Source: Notamacropus eugenii (lineage: Eukaryota > Chordata > Mammalia > Diprotodontia > Macropodidae). Taken from it: DNA of 64,000 nt. How positions within the stretch are numbered: the first letter of the stretch is position 1; each line of letters starts with the position of its first letter. The position numbers were made by a program, and so were the translations under genes. The stretch covers positions 349,641,390-349,705,389 of the forward strand of contig NC_092873.1 of NCBI RefSeq assembly GCF_028372415.1, written 5' to 3'. Of this stretch, positions 33,841-44,200 are shown piece by piece. The notes below the pieces were generated by a model. It had not been told where the DNA came from. It saw nothing but the letters and a program-made list of their open reading frames with translations, and made no database searches.

Positions 33841-34280
33841 GTTTCAGTTCTAAAGTCTCAGTTCTCCTTGTCATTATTTCTTGCCTAACTTCTATTTTAT
33901 ATCTCTCATTTCCTTTCTTCCAGGTACTCTTGGAATCCCTATGGCCAGGACATTTTTTTGTCTGAGGCTTTACTTGAACTTCTAATGGGGTCTTCCTCTG
34001 CAGAGTTTACCCCATAGGCAGCTCTCAGGCTTCCTCATAATATCAATGCTTTCCTTGTTTTACTCGTCTCAACACCTTCAGTGTCTCGGTTGGGGATCCT
34101 GTGTTGTGTCAAGCCCCACTCCAGTACTCCTGAATGGCTGGGGCAGGCCTTCCTGATCCCCTGTGTTGTGACTGAAGCTATGACCCTTCTTCAAGGGATT
34201 CTGGGGCTAATACCATGTTAAGCTCTGCCTAGAGTTTTCCTCTTGCCATAGAGTTTGTTGACCTGAAAACTTGTTGAAGA

Positions 34281-34915
34281 AAAGGCAACATGGCTAAATG
34301 CATACATTTTATGATTTAATTAATTAATTGATCAATTCCCCATAAAGAAAACAGTTACATAATGCATTATGGAGCCAGAAATGTTCTGGCTACCCAGTGC
34401 AGAAATCCTCTGGCTTATATACATTTTGCCATGAGGAGGAAACTCTCTTAACTAAGCAAATCATAAATTCAGTAAGACAAGACAATTAACAAAGCAATGT
34501 CAATCAAATGTTGGGATTCCAAGCTGGGTAAACATATGTCTCGGTGACAAGGAAGGAAGGAAATCCCACCACTAGCAAGTGGCAGGCTTCCTGCCCCAAA
34601 CAGATAACTGATGCAGGAAAGGGCAAACAATGTTCAATAGAAACCCAGGATGCCTATTTTTTCCTTATCATTAATATGCCATAACATAGTATGTGTCTAT
34701 AGATAATAAGATACAAAGGAAAGTCCAATTATTCAAGATATGTCATAGGTTAAAGGTCTCCAAGGAATGCAGAGTCAGCTTTGGCTGGCTTTTGCTGACA
34801 TAGGAAGAGGCATTCTCTGAGTTTACTTCAGAGAGAACAAAGAGATTATTCCAAAATTTTATATTAAACATTATCAAGTTCTAGGGTCTCCTTCTTCATT
34901 AGGCTCTCCCCAGCA
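34281..34915. mobile_element. Possible LTR-like insertion in L1 5' region
   Basis: About 635 bp unlike the surrounding L1 5' UTR text begins TG and ends CA. No convincing target duplication was found. It could be a solo LTR fossil or an unrelated unclassified repeat. Confidence 0.3.
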
Positions 34916-35299
34916 CCTTTGATATTCCCACCCCACCCATACTGGGCATCAATTACAGGGCAGCTAGCCCAGGACTGGTCTTTGCCCTTCTCCTGCTACC
35001 GGGCTGGGGTCATCCACCCCCTCCCCCCAATGCTGGACATCATTGGACTCCTGGCCTGTGACTTTATCAGGAACTCCTTTCAAATTGCCCTGAAATTGTT
35101 TTGTGCCATGCTTTCCATATAACCAGGCTTGTCTACATTTCTGCAGAATTCCATTGGTCTTGCTATGTATGCTTCCCTACCTAGGTGAAGTTTATTTTCC
35201 TTATTTTTTTTTTAATTGGTGCGTTTTAAAAGTTTTACTGAGGTGTTTTGTGCAGGACCTGGGCTCCTCTATGTCTCAGTATGCCACCATCTTCTTATC

Positions 35300-35650
35300 T
35301 AATATTTGTTTCTATGGTTTGCTCTTTGACACATAAATATTCTAGGATTAAATTATTCATTCTCCTTTTAAGTTCAAATCCCTTCTTCAAAGGCCCTATA
35401 TTATCTATAATTTTTATTATTTTGTGGTCTGCAAAGGATATGTTTAATTTCTACTATTGTAATAAGGTTTTTTTGCACAAGTACACAGTTTTTACAAAAT
35501 TGCCATGCACAGCTGAGAAACATGTGTATTCCATTCTATTCCCATTCACTAATTGCCAGAGATTTATCATATCTAACTTTTCTCAAAATCTATTCATATC
35601 CTTAATGTCTTTCTTATTTAACTTTTTTTCCAGCTTATAGTCCCACAGTA
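35300..35650 (-). repeat. L1 ORF2 fragment
   Basis: ttatctataatttttattat, tgtaataaggtttttttgca and ttcactaattgccagagatt resemble the antisense ORF2 region seen at 26.0-26.25 kb. Confidence 0.5.
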
Positions 35651-35774
35651 TTCAGAGAGCTGGCTAGTGTCAGGTCCCTTTGGTGAAGGTCATACTGGTT
35701 TCCCTGGAATGACTGAAGTCTCTAATTCCATCAGCTTCTTCCTTCTGCCTGAGTTGCAGACAGTTTTTCCAAAG

Positions 35775-35775
<1 letters not shown>

Positions 35776-35826
<51 letters not shown>
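35776..35826 (+). repeat. (CA)n microsatellite, about 25 units
   Basis: Uninterrupted CA dinucleotides. The longest perfect repeat in the window. Confidence 0.98.
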
Positions 35827-35827
<1 letters not shown>

Positions 35828-35828
<1 letters not shown>

Positions 35829-36020
35829 TATTTGACCTTCGTTCTTGGAGAGGATCATGACATCAAGATAATGATATGACTTGCAGTTGACTTTGATTTG
35901 AGGGAGGGAGGGCTGAGCAAGATCACCAAGGTCACTTTCTTCTCCTGAGCCATCTGGGTCCAGTGGCCTGATATTCATCAGCACAACTAGAAATGGTCCA
36001 GGGATGCAATGTGAACCCCT
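35828..36020 (-). repeat. WALLSI/WSINE-type SINE, partial
   Basis: tgaccttcgttcttggagag, tgacttgcagttgactttga and cttctcctgagccatctggg give the tail and middle blocks. The CORE head is missing. Confidence 0.75.
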
Positions 36021-36319
36021 GGTCCTTTCAGGCTAAGGTCTTAGCACATTCTCACTGAATGAGATACACCCATTCAATGAACAGGCTTCCTTAAGTTACT
36101 CAAGGGATGGCCCCTTTAATCAAAAAAATAATAAAATCAGTCTGGGAGGGGAAGGGTTCCTGAGTATAAGAGAAACAATTACTATTTAATTACTATGCCA
36201 TCTTAACTGGAAATCTCCATGTATTCTTCCCATTCTCACCTTTTCCCACATTTGCTAGGTATCAGTTTATGTTTCAGATTTAATTTAGAACACAGGCTGT
36301 TGACCTGAGGTATTTGGGT

Positions 36320-36420
36320 TTTTTCTTCAATTTTTATAACTGTATTTCAACAGTGTCTAAGGAGGGGTCCATGGGACTCATCAGACTGCCTTCAAAAAAG
36401 GTTAAGAAGCCCTGATTTTG
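36320..36420. repeat. MER-like relic
   Basis: ataactgtatttcaacagtg, ggggtccatgggactcatca and ggttaagaagccctg resemble the inverted-end element at 3455-3640. Confidence 0.35.
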
Positions 36421-36689
36421 AGGGTCTTGTCAAGTTGTCTTTATAATTTCTCTACAACTTCCTCCTCAGCATAAGCTAGTTATTTTCATGATGGTCTTTT
36501 TGCAAATATATATATCAATAGTATAGTAATATGTGATAACCAAATAGCCCCTGAAATAATGTTCCTAATTGCCTCTGGGTGTAGGAGAAAACCTACTTTA
36601 GTAAACTCTTTTTCTTTGACACTTCTTTCTTCTGGTTTTACTTCTAGCAAGAATATCAAGACCGATATGATTCAGCTATTCCAGTCAGT

Positions 36690-37110
36690 CAGTCAGTCAG
36701 TCAGTCAAGCAGCATTTATTAAGCACCTAGGTAGCATTTATGAGCACTGTTCTAATCATTGGGATACAAAGAAATCTCCTAAGGAGCTCACAGTCTAATG
36801 GGGAGAGACAATATACAAACCACTATGAATAAACAAGATATATACAGGATAAATTGGGGGTAGTAGTCTCAGAGAAAAGGCACTAAGATTAAGACTTCTT
36901 ATATTTATCTTGGCTCCTGCATTTCCATTTCAAAATATTTACTTCTCTACTACATTCAAAATTCATTCCCAACTCCCACCCTCCCACACTTAGCTTCTTG
37001 AAGAAGGTAGGCCTTTAGCTGAGACCTGAAGAAAGACAGAGAAACTAGAAGACAGAGATGAGAAGGGAGAACATTCTAGACATGGGGGACAGACAGTGAA
37101 AATGTATGTA
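36690..37110 (-). repeat. L2 3' end
   Basis: It starts with four cagt units (36683-36708), then catttattaagcacctaggt, aaggagctcacagtctaatg and, after a roughly 90-bp foreign piece (about 36900-36990), gagggagaacattctagaca-like L2 text. Confidence 0.75.
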
Positions 37111-37209
37111 CATATATCTACGCAAATGGGTCTATATTTGTATAATATATGATAATTCATTGCATATTAATATATCAGGTATAATATATAATCATCACCA
37201 TGTGGTCAG

Positions 37210-37445
37210 CCTTCCAGTAATAATAATTGCTAACATTTATCTAGAGCTTATTATGTGCTAAGCAATTTAAAATTGTCATCCCATTTGATCCTCACAACAA
37301 GCCTGGGAGGTAGGTGCTATTATTGTCTTCATTTCACAGATGAAGACACTGAGGCAAACAGAGGTTGTGACTTGCCTGGACTCACACAGCTAATAAAGTG
37401 TGTCTGAATTTGAACATAGGTCTTCTTGACTCCAGGCACAGTGGA
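37210..37445 (-). repeat. MIR SINE
   Basis: tcatcccatttgatcctcac, ttcacagatgaagacactga and cacacagctaataaagtgtg. Confidence 0.8.
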
Positions 37446-37449
37446 CCTC

Positions 37450-38050
37450 TCCATCTCTTTTGGTCCTTGGAAAACAGACCGGGCTGTAACTGGGGCCACA
37501 CTGAAAACATTCTCTTTGTGGTGAACTCCATGCCGAGAGAAGGCATTGGAGGAGGGTTTCTCAAAGGCTTATATATTAGTTACTTATCAAAGCTGTCATT
37601 ATTACTCGCCTTAAAGTACATCAAGCCAAGCCCAGACCAACGCAGATTTCCCCCAGGAAGAGGGATAGAGACTGGTGGGGTAAGAGTGGAGAGAAGCTGC
37701 CTTTGGCCCCTCCAAGTCCACATGCTTTCTTGGCAGCCAGCCCATAGGAGGCTGGGTTTAGCTTTCAAGTGGACTCAGAGGGCAACCCCTGTCTATCAGG
37801 TGTGACGTCACAATGCCAAACCACTACCCTTCCTCCCTTAAAGTCACAGAAGTCAGCCTGAGGTTGATTGGGGGGGGTGGGGGGTGTTGATTTGTTTCCC
37901 CTGAACGATAAATGGGTCTTGGCTCTGGAGCATCATGGGGCAGGGAAGCACTAAGACCAGGGATTTGAATTTAGAGGTAAGGAAACTGACTGAATGGGCA
38001 GGGGAAAACCTAAAGGGAGGAGGACCTCAGCTCCTTCAGCCCCAGAGTAC
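37450..38050. other. Unassigned sequence upstream of SLC25A39
   Basis: No gene or clear repeat was seen. A 135-codon + strand frame (37398-37805) overlaps the end of a MIR and has no recognisable domain. A G run lies at 37869-37884. Confidence 0.35.
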
Positions 38051-38440
38051 TTCAGAACACTTAACCTGAACCTAAGCAAGCTTAAATGTGCTCGTCTCTT
38101 AAGTGGAGATAACATATCCTCTGCATCCAAGGGTGGCTGTAAGAATCAAAAGAGCTAATGTCTACAAAGGGCTACAGATGTTATCTATTATTACTCAACA
38201 AGAATTTATTTTAAAAGTGCACGACCCCGCTTGGTGTGTGTATGAGCTGGTTTTCTCCCAAGACTTTTATTTTTTGTCTGTGGTATTCCCAGCCTCTTTG
38301 CAAGTTGGGTGTAAAGGGCAACCCCGAACTTGGGGTCAGAAAGACCTTATTTCAAATCTTGCCTCAGCTGAGCTACGAGCCTCAGTTTCTCCTCAGTAAG
38401 ATGACTGTTGTAGGGATCAGATAACAAAATGTTTTGCAAT
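38050..38440 (+). repeat. Two MIR-type SINE fragments
   Basis: 38050-38190 (taagaatcaaaagagctaat) and 38310-38440 (ggggtcagaaagaccttatt, gcctcagtttctcctcagta) are diverged MIR text. Confidence 0.5.
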
Positions 38441-38504
38441 TCAAAAAGGTTTTAGATTTTATTATTATAAGAAAATATAAAATATAAAAGGTTCGCTCAT
38501 CAGC

Positions 38505-38675
38505 AGTATGACCTTGGGCAAACTGTCTCTTCCCAGTCCTGTCACTGGAGCGGTCTGCCATTTCTTTCTCCTCCTTGTAGGATGGGAAGCAAACAGGGCT
38601 GAGTGACTTGCCCAGGGTCACACATCTAAGTGTCCGCGGCCAGATCTGAATTCAGGACGGCACCACCCAGCTGCC
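38505..38675 (-). repeat. MAR1/MIR-type SINE
   Basis: ggtctgccatttctttctcc, gacttgcccagggtcacaca and cacccagctgccc. Confidence 0.75.
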
Positions 38676-39129
38676 CTTCCCCTTCCTAACAGGGGTTTTT
38701 GTTTCTAGCCCAGATTTGCGATTTCGCCGGTCTAAGGAGCCGGACTCCCAGGAGGACGCAGTCTCCCCTGGTGCAGATCGGGCCCCTCCTGGGCTAGTCA
38801 GTCCTAGAGAGCAGCCTGGCGAAACATACCCAGACGGGGTCCGAGTCTCCGTCAGGGGCAGAACTTGAACCCCGGCCTTCCTGACCCCGACAAAGGGCTG
38901 TTCGGCCCCCGAGTCCTCAGAGGCCATGTACGGCGGGTTTCCCATCCGGCCCCGGTCACCGCCCAGTCTTTCCCAAGGACCGAAAGAGCAGATACGGAGA
39001 GGTCCGCGGCCTGGGGTCACTAAACTGCCCCACAACACTGAGGGCCTGAAACGTGCCCTGAGGAGAAGGTCCCCCACACCTCCCCCAGTCCAGTGCTGGA
39101 GGTCAAGGGGAGAGGCGAGGCCCCGGAAT

Positions 39130-39395
39130 CTATCGGAGAGGGAGAGGAGAGGAGAGGGCGGAGGGGAGAGGAGGGGAGGAGGGGAGCCAGGAGAGGAGGA
39201 GGAGTGGGGGGAAGAGAATCCTCCCCTCCCCTCCCCTCCCCTCCCTTCCTCCGCCCCTCCCCCTCCCTCTCCTCTCCCCTCCCCCCTCCCCTCCCCTCCT
39301 CCGCCCCCCCCTCCTCTCCCCTCCCCTCCCCCTCCCCCTCCTCTCCCCTCCTCTCCCCTCCACCTTCTCCTCTCCTCTTCCTCCCCCTTCCCAGG
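39130..39395. repeat. Polypurine block followed by polypyrimidine block
   Basis: From about 39137 to 39218 the + strand is almost all G and A (gagagg/gaggagg units). From about 39219 to 39390 it is almost all C and T (ctcccctccc units). The two blocks are roughly complementary, so the strand could fold back on itself. The pyrimidine block gives a G-rich - strand with many GGGG runs able to form G-quadruplexes. Every reading frame here is open but of very low complexity. It lies inside the SLC25A39 CpG island. Confidence 0.85.
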
Positions 39396-39615
39396 ACTTC
39401 CTGTGACCTTGAGGAAGGGGCAGTTCCAGGCTCCACGGTTACGCCCCGCCCATCCCCGGCGTGGGGAGGAGCAGGAACCCGGGCTCCTCTTTCTAAAGCG
39501 GAGGGCGCCTGGCGATGGGCCCGAGGCCGGGGAGGGCCGGGATGGCCTCCGGAGGACCCTCGCCGCCCCCGGGACCCGGCGCTTCCCCACCGGCCACCCA
39601 CGCGTGAAGTGAGGA

Positions 39616-39625
39616 GCGCGTGCGC
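39616..39625. promoter_or_regulatory. NRF-1-type binding site
   Basis: The + strand reads GCGCGTGCGC, so the - strand reads GCGCACGCGC, an exact match to the core of the nuclear respiratory factor 1 consensus GCGCAYGCGC. It lies about 280 bases upstream of the proposed exon 1 donor of SLC25A39. NRF-1 sites are common at nuclear genes for mitochondrial proteins, which fits a mitochondrial carrier. Binding is inferred. In so CpG-rich a region, chance occurrence is possible. Confidence 0.5.
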
Positions 39626-39699
39626 CCCGAAGGCCGCCCGGGGGCTGGGGGCGGGGCCGCCGCCTCTGAGTTAGCGGCGGTTCGGCCGGAGCCACGCGG

Positions 39700-39897
39700 G
39701 AGGGGGGGAGGTGCAGGGGGCGAGGGGCGGGGCCGCGGAGGGGGCGGGAGCGCAGCGGTCGGGAGCCGGGGGCGGGGAGCGAGAGCGGGCGGACGGGGGG
39801 CGTCCAGAGCCGCGGGCCCCCCTCCCAGAGCGGCAATGAGCTCGCCCGGCGGAGGCGGCGGCGCGAGGACGCGGAGCCCCCGTGGGGCCTGGGGCAG
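39700..39897 (+). other. SLC25A39: SLC25A39 probable untranslated exon 1
   Basis: The SLC25A39 start codon lies 15 bases inside an exon that opens at 41228 after a clean acceptor (cttttacag), so a 5' untranslated exon is needed. The CpG-rich sequence 1.3 kb upstream offers a good donor at 39898 (GGGGCAG|gtgggg). The 5' boundary is a guess within the GC-rich block, because nothing in the sequence fixes the transcription start. The resulting intron 1 (39898-41227) holds two MIR-type SINEs. If this splice is used, an ATG at 39836 opens a 25-codon upstream frame. Confidence 0.6.
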
Positions 39898-41243
39898 GTG
39901 GGGGCGGAGGGGGCCGGGGAGGCGGGAGGGGGAGCCGAGAGGGGGCCGGGGACCGGGCAGGGTCGGGGAGAGGCTTCCCTGGACCTCGCCCTGGCCTGGC
40001 TGCCCCCCGCCGCCCGCGCGGGCCGGGGGCGCCTCAGTTTCCTCCTCTATACTGGGAGGCTAACCGTTGTAGGCTCTAGGTCACTGTATGCGCGGTGAGT
40101 GGGGGTGAGAGGGGGGAGGAGAGGGCGGAGCGGGGGGCCCTCTGTGTGCCCTAGGGCCTCCCCCGACCAGGGGACCAGGAGCAGGTTCTTACCTCCCATC
40201 CTTTCCGCCCCTTCGCCGCCCCCCCATGTCATCTGTCTTCTGTCCTGGGGGTTCAACACGTGGCCAGGGCTGCCCCCTTTCTGGGTGTGTATTTCCCAAA
40301 CTGTTTCCTGGGGTGGTGTGAGATGAGTCCTGCCCCCCAAGCCCCCATTTCTGCTGTCCTGAAGCCGGATCGATCCTGGTCTGCCCTGTGAGGACCCCTC
40401 CCAAGGGGGCCGGACCGCTCCCGACCGAGCCCAGGGCGACAAGGCAGTGACCATGCGGGGCTTGGGTGTCTGTCCACGTGGGTACCTTGGGAGGGAGTGT
40501 TTACTTCTTACTGCCAGGGGCGGCCAGGGGCCCAAGTGTGGCCTCAGACACCTTAGTGTGGGTGTGATCCTGGGCGAGTCATTGAGCTCTGCCTCAGTTT
40601 CCTCAACTGTAAAATGAGGATGATAATAGTACCCACCTCATACTTGGCGTTTTTGGGAGGGGGAGGTAATATTTGTACAGTGCCTAGCATTGTGCCTGGC
40701 ACGTAGTAGGAGTTTAATAAATGCTTAGTCCCTTTCTTAGTCAACTATGACTTTGGGCAAGTTATTTAATATCTCTGGGCCTCAGTCTGCGTTCTGTAGA
40801 ATGAAGGTGTTGGACTACATGATCTCTGAAGTCCCAGTTCTTAATCTACGATCTTTTCTTTTTCTGGACCTCTCCCCACCTTTTGCCCCAATTCCAGAAG
40901 TGTGACACTGGGTATGGAGCAGGGGAGAGGATAGAATAGGTCCATGGCAGGAGGTTATGGCCAGTTCTATCAAAATGCAAATATTGAGCATTTTTTCATT
41001 CATACTTCTTTAACCCTGTATCTCATTTGTACCTCCCACCCCTCTGACTGACTTCTGCGTATGTGGGGGAGGAGGGGAAATGTCTGGTAGACCTAGGAAG
41101 GTGTAGGGTTGTAGGTGAGACTCTTGGGCCTGGCAGGTGAAAGCAGCAGGTGCTAACTAGGGTGCAAGTCACCCCCAACCCTATGGACTCTTTGTGATAC
41201 CCTAATGTTTTCAATGATCTTTTACAGGCAAGAGACAGTGTAA
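39836..41243 (+). promoter_or_regulatory. SLC25A39: Upstream ORF in SLC25A39 leader, 25 codons across intron 1
   Basis: The ATG at 39836 runs 62 nt to the donor at 39898. Joined to the acceptor at 41228, the frame continues AGG CAA GAG ACA GTG and stops at TAA (41241-41243). The last A of that stop is the first A of the SLC25A39 start codon (TAATG). A stop-start overlap of this type can allow reinitiation or coupled translation. The uORF depends on the inferred exon 1 donor and on transcription starting upstream of 39836. The encoded peptide (MSSPGGGGGARTRS...) resembles nothing I recognise. Confidence 0.4.
40545..40860 (+). repeat. MIR and MIR3 SINEs in SLC25A39 intron 1
   Basis: 40545-40735 reads ctgcctcagtttcctcaact and ggagtttaataaatgcttag. 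40738-40860 reads gactttgggcaagttattta and gatctctgaagtcccagttc. Confidence 0.8.
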
Positions 41244-44200
41244 TGGCAGAGAAGGCACCTGGGGGCATTAGCCCCCTGCAGCAGATGGTGGCATCAGGCA
41301 CAGGGGCCCTTGTTACCTCCATTTTTAGTAAGGAAGTTTGGGGAGAACTGGAGTTTGGGGTTGTGGGATTGGGGTCAAGTTCAGTGTCTTCAAAGTTGTC
41401 CCTGTTCTCTCAGTGACCCCGCTGGATGTGGTAAAGGTCCGACTACAGTCCCAGCGTCCTTCTCCCACCAATGGTGAGTGCCTACTTGGACTGGGGTGGG
41501 GGGAGGATGGCCTAGGAGAATCTGTTCTTCCAAGTGCCTTTCCCCCCATCCTAGTTCTGAGTAGGGGTGGAGTAGAGGGAAACTAGTGGGTGTGGGAATC
41601 ATAGGGACTGGTGATAGCATTGGAAGAAGTTGCCCAATGGTGGTGGGTTTTACATTCTAGGGCTGGCACAGTCCCAGGGATCCTGGAGCATCCCCTATAC
41701 TAAATGTAAGTACATTTTGGTTTTTCCATAAGTGGTTGTCCAATCAGCAAACTAGGTCTAGGATTGGGGCCAGTGGACGTTGGAGGTTCTTCAGTCACTA
41801 GGAGGACCTGAGAGGCACCATAAGCATAGAGAAAGGAAAGGGGTCATCCATGGGTCTGCCTGTGACAAATGCTGTTTTTGTGACTTTGGCCAAGTCATTT
41901 CCCTGAAACCTCTTTTAGGACCACAAGTTACAGATGGTTGCCAGTCTGCAGTGGTGGAAGGAATTTCCACACCAGGAGTCCACCCACCCCACGCATGAAA
42001 TCATAGTTCTAGACCAAAAGAAAAGTGTCTCATGCTCCCATCCCCAACTTCATCCCACCTCACTCAACCATCTGATTTATTTTTCTCCCCACCTCCACCC
42101 TCTGTGTCCTGGGCCCTCATGAGGAAGAGGCAGTTGTCCTACTTAATGACCCCCGATTCCTGCTGCTATTCTGTCTTCCTCCAGGGAAATGTATGCTTTA
42201 CTGCAATGGCATTCTAGAGCCCCTCTATCTGTGTCAGAATGGGTCTCGATGTGCTGTCTGGTACCAACATCCTGCCTACTTCACAGGCACCATGGTGAGC
42301 CTCTGCACAACAGATCTTTGGAGTCCTTGGGGTGGTCTCTTGGGCCGGGGTGGCTGGGTAAGGATGGTTAAAGTTGGTTCCTCAGGACTAATCCCAGATG
42401 GGATCTCTGCTTGGACTCAGAAAGAGCCTCTTGCTCTCCCTTGGAGTGTCTATGTGTCTGTTTGAGGGGGCCAGAGCTCCAACCTTCCACCATTTGATAA
42501 TCCCATCTTCTCCTCCTGCTTCCTGCCCAGGATGCCTTTGTGAAGATTATTCGGCACGAAGGTGCCAGGACCCTGTGGAGTGGCCTTCCCGCAACTCTGT
42601 GAGGATTTTCCCTGGCTCTTCTGCCTTGGTCCTTTCCTACTGCCTGACCCCTTTTTTTTTTTTTTTTTTGACTTCTAGGGTGGGAGTGGGAGGTTGGATT
42701 GGGTACCTCATAGAGGATGGTTGAAACCTCCCACTCACTGGCTTCCTCAGTGGGAGTCAAGGGGATGGGGCAGGACCTAGAATGAGTAGACATTATACCA
42801 CCCTTCTGCCATAGCAGCTCTCCTATAACTTTCCAACAGAGTGATGACAGTGCCTGCCACCGCCATTTACTTTACCACCTATGACCAGCTTAAGGGTTTC
42901 TTATGCAGCCGAGCTATTACTTCAGACCTTTATGCACCCATGGTGGCAGGAGCTATGGCCCGATGTGAGTGTCTCTGTTCCCCAGCCCAAGACCGTGAGG
43001 GGGGGAAGGAGGAGGCCAAGTAGCACCACACCTCATAACCTTGACTCCTCATCTTCGATACTGATCCTTCCAACCCCCTAACCTCTCATTCCCCTCCCAG
43101 CCCCTTGACTGGTGGTTCTTGAGGCCCCTAGTCCCTCAGAACCTCAGCTTCCCTCATCACTGTCCAATCCCTGGGGCCACCTGCTGCTTTTCCTCTGGCC
43201 ACCTGTGCCCTGACACCCTTTTCCCACCATTCTGGCAGTGGGCACCGTGACTGTGATCAGCCCCCTGGAGCTGGTGAGAACAAAACTTCAGGCCCAGCAT
43301 CTGTCCTACCGTGAACTTGGGGCCTGTGTCAGGGCAGCAGTGTGCCAAGGTGGCTGGCGCTCTCTGTGGCTTGGCTGGGGTGCCACTGCATTGAGGGATG
43401 TGCCTTTTTCAGGTGCTTGGGGACCCTGGGGATTTGGGGTAAAATAGAAGGTCCAGGGGCAGAAATCTAGGCTGGGTTGGGGTACTAATGAAATGGGGAG
43501 CTGGAGCATGGGGGACTTTGTGGGACAAATGGCCCTGGGGATGGATGGGAAGGATGACAGGACTGTTGGTTTATCTATTCCATGAGCTCATCTTACCCAC
43601 TCTGGGATACTTCTTGGTCTTTCCTTAACCCTTGCTGAGCCCCATTCCCACCCTCTCTAGCCCTGTACTGGTTTAACTATGAGTTAGCGAAGACGTGGCT
43701 ATGCAAGATGGCATCCAAGGACCGGACTTCAGTCAGTATCAGCTTTGTGGCTGGAGCTTTCTCAGGAACAGTGAGTGGGCAGTGCCAGGGGAGGGGAACT
43801 TCCAAGATGAGGGGGGGGAGGGGAATGGATTTTGAGAGGAGCCCATCATAGGGGTTTTACACATGTAGAGATGGTGAAAAACCTTAGGCCAGAGAGATCA
43901 GGAGACTTCCCTGGGTTGCAGAACTTGTGGGGGGCAGAATCTTCCTGATTTTCTGGTTCTCAGACCAGTCCTTTTGCCTTTGAGGGGGTGGGACTGAGGC
44001 TGGAAAGATGTACCTGGGAGGGGTGGTGTGGAGTTGAGACTGGGTAAAAAGGAGGAACTTTGGGCCCTGGCCTGGTGCCAGCAGGACTGGTGGCAGGGTG
44101 TTGCTTTTCTCCTCCACCTTCTAGGTGGCCGCTGTGCTCACACTACCTTTTGACGTGGTGAAAACTCAGCGTCAGATGGAGCTGGGAAGTGTGGGAGCCT

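Larger units (their letters stand above)
30305..35300 (-). repeat. L1-type LINE, heavily interrupted
   Basis: Antisense L1 text begins near 30330 (tcatagccttatctgaagtt, ttgctccagctcctcatttt), with ORF1-like text at 32540-33000 (ctgacctggaacttctggat, gtttgatttattgtaatttt). The 5' end lies near 35297 (tatgccaccatcttc, antisense of gaagatggtggcata). SINEs and an LTR-like block are embedded in it. It may be more than one copy. Confidence 0.6.
38690..40150. promoter_or_regulatory. SLC25A39: CpG-island promoter region of SLC25A39
   Basis: CpG density and GC content rise sharply here compared with flanking sequence. GC-box motifs (gggcgggg) recur, for example around 39650 and 39726, and there is no obvious TATA box. 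This is the usual promoter of a widely expressed gene. The island includes the polypurine/polypyrimidine tract at 39.13-39.39 kb. Long open frames on both strands here are products of low-complexity GC-rich DNA rather than genes. In human, GRN lies on this side of SLC25A39 in divergent orientation, but no GRN exon is seen here. Confidence 0.75.

Noticed and set aside
37398-37805. 135-codon + strand frame upstream of SLC25A39
   Set aside because: Begins in MIR sequence and has no recognisable domain.
1-38600. GRN (progranulin) exons expected from human gene order
   Set aside because: No stretch with the repeated CC...CC granulin cysteine pattern was seen on either strand.
38652-39836. 394-codon minus-strand open frame, and 193-228-codon frames on both strands in the same place
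   Set aside because: They are made of GC-rich island DNA and the GA/CT tract. The translations are Gly/Arg/Glu or Pro/Ser/Leu runs, frames are open on both strands at once, and no domain is present.
39620-40063. 147-codon + strand frame in the CpG island
   Set aside because: Gly/Arg/Ala-rich with no family match; it crosses the likely exon 1 donor. Only the short spliced uORF within it is kept as a candidate.
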